NCBI GenBank assembly: GCA_947258635.1
Contig: CAMYJM010000044.1
Span: 1 to 11,366, forward strand
Direction: 5' to 3'
Origin: an uncultured Acidimicrobiaceae bacterium
GTDB lineage: Bacteria; Actinomycetota; Acidimicrobiia; Spongiisociales; UBA5794
DNA: 11,366 nucleotides
The position numbers were made by a program, and so were the translations under genes. The number at the start of each line of letters is the position of its first letter. The first letter of the stretch is position 1. This document shows positions 5,765 to 11,366 of this stretch, piece after piece. Below the pieces are notes generated by a model, which saw only the letters and a program-made list of their open reading frames with translations, was not told the DNA's origin and searched no databases.

Positions 5765-7774
5765 GTGCCACGCGACCCCCGCTTCGACGTGCTTTTCGAG
5801 CCGGTGCGGATTGGGCCGGTGACGGCTCCGAACCGCTTCTACCAGGTGCCCCACTGCACCGGCATGGGGTACCGGCGTCCCCGGTCGCTGGCGGCAATGC
5901 GCGGGGTCAAGGCCGAGGGCGGATGGGGGACGGTGTGCACCGAGTATTGCTCGATCCACCCTTCCTCTGACGACGAGCCGTTCCCGTCGGCCTCGATATG
6001 GGACGACGCGGACGTGAAAGCGCTGGCAATGACGGTCGACGCCATCCATGCCCACGGCGCCCTGGCCGGCGTCGAGTTGTGGCACGGCGGTGCCGCCAGC
6101 GCCAACCACTACTCGCGGGAGGTGCCGCTCGGCCCGATGAGCATGCCGGCCGGAGTCTGGGATCCGGTGCAGACCCGGGCGATGGACAAGTCCGACATCC
6201 GCGATCTCAAGCGGTGGCATCTGGAAGCGGCGCGGCGAGCCCGGCAGGCCGGCTTCGACATCGTCTACGTCTACGCCGCACACTGGTATCTCATCCGCCA
6301 GTTCCTCCTCCCCTCGAATCGGCGGACCGACGAGTACGGCGGTTCCCTCGAGAACCGAGCACGACTGCTGCGCGAGTTGATCGAGGAGACCAAGGATGCG
6401 GTCGGCGACGCCTGCGCCGTCGCGGTGCGTTTCTCCGCGAGCACCGGCGGGCCCGATCACGATCAGGACACCGCCGAACCGCGCGAGATGATCGCGATGC
6501 TGGCCGAGCTACCCGACCTGTGGGACATCACCGTCCACGACTACACGTTCGAGATGGGGACATCGCGTTTTGTGCCCGAGGCGGCCCTCGAAGAGACGAT
6601 GTCGTGGGTCAAAAGCGTCACCACCAAACCCGTCGTCAGTGTGGGGCGCTTCACATCTCCCGAGACGATGCTGCGCCTCGTGCGCCAGGGCGTCGTTGAT
6701 CTGCTGGGGGCGGCTCGTCCCTCGATCGCCGACCCGTTCATCCCGCAGAAGATCTCGCAGGGCCGTGAAGACGAGATCCGCGAATGTATCGGATGCAACA
6801 TCTGCTACACCGGTGACCAGACGGGGACCCCGATTCGCTGCACCCAGAACCCGACGATGGGGGAGGAGTGGCGCAAAGGCTGGCATCCGGAGCAGATCGC
6901 CCCGAAAGGCTCCGATTCGTCGGTGCTGATCGTCGGTGGGGGACCGGCCGGCCTCGAGGCGGCCGTCGCCCTCGGTAAGCGCGGCTACCGCGTCACGCTC
7001 GCCGAGGCGCGCCGCGAGTTGGGAGGTCGGGTCCCCCTGGAGGCGGCGCTGCCCGGCCTGGCGCAGTGGGGACGGGTGCGCGACTGGCGCCTCAACCAGA
7101 TCGGCAAGCTGTCCAACGTCGAGTATTGGTTGGAGAGCGTCGTCGACGAGGAGCAGATTCTCCAGTTCGGGGCGGATCGAGTGATTGTCGCCACCGGCGC
7201 CAAGTGGCGGCGCGACGGCGTGGGACGCACCCACGACGAGCCCATACCCGGCTGGGACGGACCGTCTGTGGTGACCCCGGACGACATCATGGCCGGCGCC
7301 ACGCCGGCGGGGCCGGTTGTTGTGTACGACGACGACCACTACTACATGGGCGGCGTGATCGCCGAGAAGCTGCGTGGTGACGGGCTCGACGTGACGCTGG
7401 TCACCCCCGCCAACGAAGTCTCGACCTGGACGAATCACACCGAAGAACAGCACCGTATCCAGGCGCGGATCCTCGGGTTGGGGATCACTCTCGAAACCGG
7501 CACGGCGCTGGCCGGCATCGGCGCCGAGGCGGCCACGCTGGAAAGCGTCCACACCGGGGCGACTCGGGAGGTCGAGGCCGCAACGATTGTGATGATCACA
7601 TCACGCACGCCCCAGGACGATCTGTACTGGGCGCTCGCCGACCGGATCGATATCCAGCGCATCGGCGATTGTCTGGCACCGGGCCCGATCGCGCGAGCCG
7701 TCTATTCGGGCCACAGATGCGCCCGTGAGATGGATGCCGCCGTGGCGGCCGGGGTGGCCTTCCTGCGGGAGTGA
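5765..7774 (+). CDS. Trimethylamine/histamine dehydrogenase-family flavoprotein, substrate uncertain
   Basis: Predicted iron-sulfur flavoprotein amine dehydrogenase, 669 aa. Family members oxidatively deaminate or demethylate amines and pass electrons to an electron-transfer flavoprotein. Residues 1 to ~335 form the FMN TIM barrel: C31 in RFYQVPHC matches the cysteine that binds FMN covalently in trimethylamine dehydrogenase (TMADH), and Y170 and H173 match its catalytic Tyr169/His172. A 4Fe-4S site follows with C341, C344, C347 and C359 (CIGCNIC...C). The C-terminal half begins with the nucleotide motif VLIVGGGPAG (387-396) and includes the ADP-type fold. Y61, S75 and W106 match TMADH Tyr60, Ser74 and Trp105. 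However, the loop carrying TMADH Trp264/Asp267 is shortened (HDYTFEMGTSRF, 258-269), and the Trp355 region reads GDQTG, so TMA itself is doubtful. The C-terminal extension of TMADH (729 aa) is absent. The polyamine importer just upstream suggests a di- or polyamine, histamine or agmatine. Confidence 0.85.
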   Translation: MPRDPRFDVLFEPVRIGPVTAPNRFYQVPHCTGMGYRRPRSLAAMRGVKAEGGWGTVCTEYCSIHPSSDDEPFPSASIWDDADVKALAMTVDAIHAHGALAGVELWHGGAASANHYSREVPLGPMSMPAGVWDPVQTRAMDKSDIRDLKRWHLEAARRARQAGFDIVYVYAAHWYLIRQFLLPSNRRTDEYGGSLENRARLLRELIEETKDAVGDACAVAVRFSASTGGPDHDQDTAEPREMIAMLAELPDLWDITVHDYTFEMGTSRFVPEAALEETMSWVKSVTTKPVVSVGRFTSPETMLRLVRQGVVDLLGAARPSIADPFIPQKISQGREDEIRECIGCNICYTGDQTGTPIRCTQNPTMGEEWRKGWHPEQIAPKGSDSSVLIVGGGPAGLEAAVALGKRGYRVTLAEARRELGGRVPLEAALPGLAQWGRVRDWRLNQIGKLSNVEYWLESVVDEEQILQFGADRVIVATGAKWRRDGVGRTHDEPIPGWDGPSVVTPDDIMAGATPAGPVVVYDDDHYYMGGVIAEKLRGDGLDVTLVTPANEVSTWTNHTEEQHRIQARILGLGITLETGTALAGIGAEAATLESVHTGATREVEAATIVMITSRTPQDDLYWALADRIDIQRIGDCLAPGPIARAVYSGHRCAREMDAAVAAGVAFLRE

Positions 7775-7878
7775 CTCACGGAGGTCCTCAACCCGGTTGC
7801 CGCTCAGCCCGATCATGCCGTATGAAGTCGGCGCCAGCGGATGGGAACTCGGCAGCCGGTCGCGGGCGTCTGATACCC

Positions 7879-9432
7879 ATGAAACGGGTTTCGCTCGCGG
7901 TCGCAGTCGTTGTGCTGCTCGCCGCGTCGTGTGGTTCCGGTGAAATCGCCACCACCGGCACCGTTGCGCCCGACCCATCGACTCCACCCGACGGCGGGGC
8001 GCAGCTGGCGGCGCTGGCGACGGCTCGCCAGCTGTGGACGGCGGCCCCGGCCGATTACACCGTGTCGGTGGGAACCGAGACTCTCGCCGTCAGGGGCGGT
8101 GAGGTCGTCTCGCTGTCTTCCGCCGAGGCGACGACCATAGACGATGTGTTCGGCACCATCGAGCGGTCGATTCGCGCCGGTGCCGTCGTCGATGTGGAGT
8201 ATGACGAAGATCTCGGTTTTCCCACCCGGTTGGTCATCGATCTCGACGGTGATGGCACCGCCGATGTGGACCTGACATTGCGCGATCTCGAGGCGATGCC
8301 CGTTGTGAGGACGCTGGAGCAGCTCCTGGATGCAAGAGCTTTGTGGGCGGCACAGGGGCTCGAAACCTACCGCTACATCTTCCGGGCCGATTGCACCTGT
8401 CCCGACGGCGGCACGTTCGACGTTGAGGTGCGCGACGGAAGGGTGACCCGGTTCCTGCCTCTGGACGAGGCGGCGGCCACGAGCTTGCTCACCCCGACAT
8501 CGATCGCAACGGCATTCGATGACCTGGAGGAATGGTTCACCGACTCGGCCGACCTGATCGACGAGGGGATCCTCGCGGTCGACGTCCGAATGGACCCCGA
8601 GCTCGGCTACCCCCGCTGGTTCCACGTTGAAGCCGACGCCATCGACGGCGGACCATTTGACGGCCCGTTCACGATCGTCGTGACGATCGACCTGGTGCTG
8701 CCGTATGTGCCGATCGCCGATGACCCCGGCGGGGGCACCACAACGAGCGCAGACGGGCGGGCGCTGCGGCAAGCCCGAGCCCGATGGGAGCAAGCCGCCT
8801 TGCAGGACTATCGCTACCTATTCGAGTTGCACTGCGAATGTCCGCTGGCGCGGGCCGGGCCTTTCGAGATCACTGTGCGCGGTGGTGAGTTCTGGTCCTC
8901 AATTGGGCCGCTTGATGGGAGCGGGCCTGTGCCCGACACCGTCATGATCGACGACCTCTTCGAGGCGATCGCGATCTCAGTGGATGCGGGCATCGACGTT
9001 GAGGTGAGCTACGACGACACCTGGGGATACCCCCGGCGGGCGCTCATCGATACCGAGGCGGTGGCGGTAGACGGCGGTCTGGCGTTCAGCATTTCTGAAT
9101 TCGAGCGCATCGACAAGCTCGGGTTCCTCAGCGGTACGGTGGTCGCCGGCCCGCAGTGTCCGGTGCAGCAGCACCCGCCGCAGCCGGGCTGCGAAGCCAA
9201 GCCGGTCGTGGACGCCGCGATCATCATCACGGGCGATTCCCTCGGCGGCGTGCCGGTTCCGTTCAAGACCGACCGCAACGGTGGCTTCTTCATCGCCCTC
9301 GAACCCGGGGATTACGTGGTGACGGCGCAGCCCCTCCCGGAATACCTGGGCACCCCGCAGCCCGTGACCGTAACGGTCCGTGCCGGCGTCGAAGAGAAGA
9401 TCGGGCTGTACTACGACACCGGCATCCGGTAG
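7879..9432 (+). CDS. Lipoprotein with three DUF6174-like repeats and a regulatory-like beta domain
   Basis: Predicted surface lipoprotein, 517 aa, function unknown. The signal peptide ends LLAASC (Cys18), which supports ATG 7879 over upstream in-frame starts such as ATG 7822. Three homologous units follow, at about 41-143, 145-280 and 292-411. Each has an ARxLW/ARARW helix, a TYRY/DYRY strand, a VRxGxV hairpin, a TIDDVF/TAFDDL/MIDDLF helix, and a final VEYDEDLGFPTR-like element. The pattern resembles DUF6174 proteins. Units 2 and 3 carry a Cys-x-Cys-Pro (C172/C174 and C319/C321); unit 1 has lost the cysteines. The C-terminal ~100 residues look like a carboxypeptidase regulatory-like (transthyretin-type) domain, with C427 and C438 probably forming a disulfide and DRNGGFFIALEPGDYVV typical of that fold. 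It follows the dehydrogenase gene by 104 bp, so co-transcription is uncertain. Confidence 0.75.
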   Translation: MKRVSLAVAVVVLLAASCGSGEIATTGTVAPDPSTPPDGGAQLAALATARQLWTAAPADYTVSVGTETLAVRGGEVVSLSSAEATTIDDVFGTIERSIRAGAVVDVEYDEDLGFPTRLVIDLDGDGTADVDLTLRDLEAMPVVRTLEQLLDARALWAAQGLETYRYIFRADCTCPDGGTFDVEVRDGRVTRFLPLDEAAATSLLTPTSIATAFDDLEEWFTDSADLIDEGILAVDVRMDPELGYPRWFHVEADAIDGGPFDGPFTIVVTIDLVLPYVPIADDPGGGTTTSADGRALRQARARWEQAALQDYRYLFELHCECPLARAGPFEITVRGGEFWSSIGPLDGSGPVPDTVMIDDLFEAIAISVDAGIDVEVSYDDTWGYPRRALIDTEAVAVDGGLAFSISEFERIDKLGFLSGTVVAGPQCPVQQHPPQPGCEAKPVVDAAIIITGDSLGGVPVPFKTDRNGGFFIALEPGDYVVTAQPLPEYLGTPQPVTVTVRAGVEEKIGLYYDTGIR

Positions 9433-9438
9433 CTCCGG

Positions 9439-10623
9439 CTACTGCGCCGACACCCGCACCACGGGCTCGAGATCGGTGCGGCATAGAGCGTGGAGGAAAC
9501 ACGTCTGTTCCGACATGTCGAGAACGTCGCGAGCAAAGTCGTCGCCCTCCGCCGTCTCGAGGTACACGTGGGTCTCCACCGGGTCGGCCCCGCCGCCGCC
9601 ATCGCTGCGTCCGCCGGGCGTGAAGTGCGTGTCCTGGACGATGCGGTAGGCGGATAGCTCCTTCTTGACGATCTTGGCGTAGCGGCCGAACTGGGTCATG
9701 AAGCAGAAGCCGATTCCCGCCGACATGTAGGTCATCGCATCCGGCGCCAGCCCGCGGCCTCCGTGCTCCGGTGCCTCGTCCGAGAGGTAGCGGAACTCCG
9801 ATCCGATCGGCTGGTACAGATTCTGGACGATCTCCTTGACGCCGTCGTCGGGGCGCCGCGTGCACACGCCGCGCACATGGAGCACCCGGCTCTGCTTCTC
9901 GGCCAGGCTCGAGTTGACGCCCCCGACGCCCTCGACCTCCTGTGCGGGGGTCTGCTTCACGATGAGATCGCCGGCCACCGCGGCCGGCGATGGCTGCGCA
10001 TTGGTGAACGTGTCGCCGGGGTCGGCGAGGGCGCCGCCCTCGATCGGGGCCACCCGGCCCACCGGGATCTCGGCCCCGTTGCTGGAGAGCGTGAAGAGTG
10101 AGTTGACGATACCGCCGAGCAACCCGTGGATTGGGGAGGAGGCGACGGCGCGGGCGACCAGTTCGTTGATTGTCTCAGTGTCCGCATCGGTGGCGAGCTC
10201 GACGCGCAAGACAGGGGGTTTGGCGCCCCCGGTCATGGTGCCCCGCAGGGCTGAACCTTCCATCGTGTAGTAGTTGTCCAGGGTCAGTCGCACATCGTTG
10301 ATCCCGACGCCACGGACACCGGCGGCCGCGATGATCTCGGCCATGTAGGAGGACACCATGCCGGTGGTCATGAACGAGAGGGGACACGGGCCGACGTCGT
10401 ATCCCGCCAGATAGGGGCCCTCATCGGAGGCGAGCCGCCACGTGCGACCGGTCGCCCCGTTGACAACGAGCGCCTCCTTCTGCATCACCGAGAGCGACCG
10501 TACCCAGGTGCGCAGCGCGACTCCGCGGCGATCGGAGGGCGGCCGCAATCCGAGAGCGGATGCATTGGCAACCGGAAAGAAGAGGGGTCGGGGATCGACG
10601 CCGAGCACGTCGGGGTGAGCCAA
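9439..10623 (-). CDS. Two-domain OsmC-family protein
   Basis: Predicted cytoplasmic protein, 394 aa, apparently two OsmC-type domains in one chain. OsmC/Ohr proteins reduce organic hydroperoxides using a cysteine pair. Domain 2 (about 270-390) has C307 in SAGIGFCFMTQ and C375 in SEQTCFLHALC. Their spacing of 68 is close to the 66 between Cys59 and Cys125 of E. coli OsmC. Domain 1 (about 50-180) has the same layout, but serine occupies both positions (S91/S92 in MVSSYM, and S163 in SSPIHGLL), so it is probably non-catalytic; C80 lies before the active helix. The start is TTG at 10623, supported by AAAGGGA five bases upstream. Its stop codon is 6 bp from that of the converging lipoprotein gene. 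The substrate is unknown, and the thiol chemistry is inferred from the cysteines. Confidence 0.75.
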   Translation of the reverse strand: MAHPDVLGVDPRPLFFPVANASALGLRPPSDRRGVALRTWVRSLSVMQKEALVVNGATGRTWRLASDEGPYLAGYDVGPCPLSFMTTGMVSSYMAEIIAAAGVRGVGINDVRLTLDNYYTMEGSALRGTMTGGAKPPVLRVELATDADTETINELVARAVASSPIHGLLGGIVNSLFTLSSNGAEIPVGRVAPIEGGALADPGDTFTNAQPSPAAVAGDLIVKQTPAQEVEGVGGVNSSLAEKQSRVLHVRGVCTRRPDDGVKEIVQNLYQPIGSEFRYLSDEAPEHGGRGLAPDAMTYMSAGIGFCFMTQFGRYAKIVKKELSAYRIVQDTHFTPGGRSDGGGGADPVETHVYLETAEGDDFARDVLDMSEQTCFLHALCRTDLEPVVRVSAQ

Positions 10624-10628
10624 GAAGT

Positions 10629-10635
10629 TCCCTTT
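10629..10635 (-). promoter_or_regulatory. Ribosome binding site for the OsmC-family gene
   Basis: Read on the minus strand this is AAAGGGA, five bases before a TTG codon at 10623. The next in-frame start-like codons lie inside the protein, so this site supports the rare TTG start. Confidence 0.65.
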
Positions 10636-10703
10636 CGTCTGCAGGTTGGGATCAGGTTATTCGGAGAAGGCCCGGCCGGGTACCGGGCGCCTGTTGGCGT
10701 GGC

Positions 10704-10961
10704 TCAGCCGTCCCCCCTGCGATCGCGTTCCCGCTGCTCGCGGGCGTCGCGCCGCCGCTGATCCGCCTGTTCTCGGGCAGCCTTGCGCTCGCGATCAGCC
10801 GTATCGCGCGCTGCCTGACGTTCGGACCGTTCGCGGGCGTGCTCGGCCTTCCGTTCCGCCTCGTACCGTTCGTTCTCCGCCTTGCGCTCTAGTTCGTGGC
10901 GGGCGCGCTCCGCAAGGCGCTCGTCATCCTGTCTGTCGGCGTCTGATCGTTCACCGTCCAC
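10704..10961 (-). CDS. Small Glu/Arg-rich coiled-coil protein, function unknown
   Basis: About 85 aa from GTG 10961; TTG 10985 would add eight residues. I do not recognise a family. Almost the whole chain is Arg, Glu, Ala, Asp and Gln, with repeated ERKAE/AERKAE-like units, which predicts a long, soluble, highly charged helix or coiled coil. There is no signal peptide, membrane segment or cysteine. The gene is 80 bp upstream of the OsmC-family start on the same strand, so the two could be co-transcribed. A weak AGGACGGA precedes the GTG. Low-complexity open frames of this kind can arise by chance in GC-rich DNA, so whether it is translated remains uncertain. Confidence 0.45.
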   Translation of the reverse strand: MDGERSDADRQDDERLAERARHELERKAENERYEAERKAEHARERSERQAARDTADRERKAAREQADQRRRDAREQRERDRRGDG

Positions 10962-11096
10962 GGTTCCGTCCTGCCTCGCTCCCAATTCTGTTTCGCGGAC
11001 TCAAAGCTAGCGGCGCTCGGCATGGTCGGCGTCGGAACGTTCGGCTGGCAACGATCCGGATCGCGGGAGAGCTGGCCGGGCGATCGCCTTTCCCAG

Positions 11097-11366
11097 TCAG
11101 AGCGTCTCTCCGACGCGGCGCGATAGGACAAGGTCGGCCCGGCCACTCAAGCCCGCAGCGTCGTCCCGGCGCAGTGCAGGCGGGCGGACGACGTTGGGCC
11201 AGAGATAGCGCCACGGCCAGTAGTTGTTGTCGATCTGGTAAACGCGAAATCCGGCGGCCAGGTAGGGCGCGAGTATCGCCTCCATGGTGTCGCCCGCCGT
11301 CCACCAATGGGGCGAGACCTCGACGACGAACTCGACATCAGCCGGGAGATCGGGCACCAACTCGGC
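11097..11366 (-). CDS. FkbM-type methyltransferase, C-terminal part (partial)
   Basis: The 3' end of a minus-strand gene whose start lies beyond the window; 89 codons are visible, ending with TGA at 11097-11099. The pattern VEFVVEVSPHWW, then ILAPYLAAGFRVYQIDNNY, then a final SGRADLVLSRR resembles the C-terminal third of FkbM-family SAM-dependent methyltransferases. These often act on sugars or secondary metabolites. The SAM-binding part is not in the window, so neither activity nor substrate can be judged. A 110-135 bp gap without a convincing gene or promoter separates it from the coiled-coil ORF. Confidence 0.55.
   Translation of the reverse strand, partial: AELVPDLPADVEFVVEVSPHWWTAGDTMEAILAPYLAAGFRVYQIDNNYWPWRYLWPNVVRPPALRRDDAAGLSGRADLVLSRRVGETL

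Noticed and set aside
6509..7552. Long minus-strand open frame opposite the amine dehydrogenase gene
   Set aside because: It lies wholly inside a strongly supported gene and its translation shows no family features.
5765..7774. Naming the enzyme trimethylamine dehydrogenase
   Set aside because: Overall similarity is strong, but two of the three aromatic-bowl residues and the catalytic Asp position are not evident, and the neighbours indicate polyamines, so only the family is called.
9427..9442. Small palindrome GTAGC-TCCG-GCTAC spanning the two converging stop codons, as a bidirectional terminator
   Set aside because: The stem is about 5 bp and is largely formed by the two stop codons themselves; no T-runs on either side.
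10670..10688. Hairpin GCCCGG/CCGGGC between the coiled-coil ORF and the OsmC gene as a terminator
   Set aside because: It has 6 bp, a 7-base loop and no T-run on the minus strand; not distinguishable from background.

Overview
The window looks like chromosomal DNA from a high-GC actinobacterium, most likely class Acidimicrobiia or a close relative. The signs are high GC, frequent GTG and TTG starts, and lipoproteins with Thr/Ala/Pro-rich linkers after the lipobox. A DUF6174-type lipoprotein and a tandem OsmC protein also fit. The taxonomic call is inference from style, because no marker gene is present.

Left part (1-1525, + strand): the 3' end of a membrane protein, probably the CbiQ-type transmembrane subunit of an ECF importer, is coupled by a GTGA overlap to a CbiO-type ATPase. 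A short cation diffusion facilitator (CDF)-like transporter follows. This is a metal transport patch.

Centre (1528-7774, + strand): a compact polyamine-type ABC importer operon, potA-potB-potC-potD, has overlapping or nearly touching genes. It is followed by a large flavoprotein of the trimethylamine/dimethylamine/histamine dehydrogenase family. PotD keeps nearly all polyamine-contact residues known from E. coli PotD. The dehydrogenase keeps the covalent-FMN cysteine, the 4Fe-4S cysteines and the Tyr/His pair, but lacks two of the three aromatic-bowl residues and the catalytic aspartate position used by trimethylamine dehydrogenase. The most economical reading is an uptake-plus-oxidation module for a polyamine or other primary amine. 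A ~53-bp palindromic element lies before potA, and a related copy with perfect 19-bp arms lies between potD and the dehydrogenase gene. These two elements are the most unexplained structure in the window.

Right part: a secreted lipoprotein with three DUF6174-like repeats and a C-terminal regulatory-like beta domain (7879-9432, +) converges on a two-domain OsmC protein (minus strand, TTG start, stop codons 6 bp apart). Upstream of the OsmC gene on the minus strand are a small Glu/Arg-rich coiled-coil ORF and the 3' end of an FkbM-type methyltransferase that runs off the window. No rRNA, tRNA, CRISPR array, insertion sequence or phage gene was seen, and no stretch over 300 bases lacks a gene.
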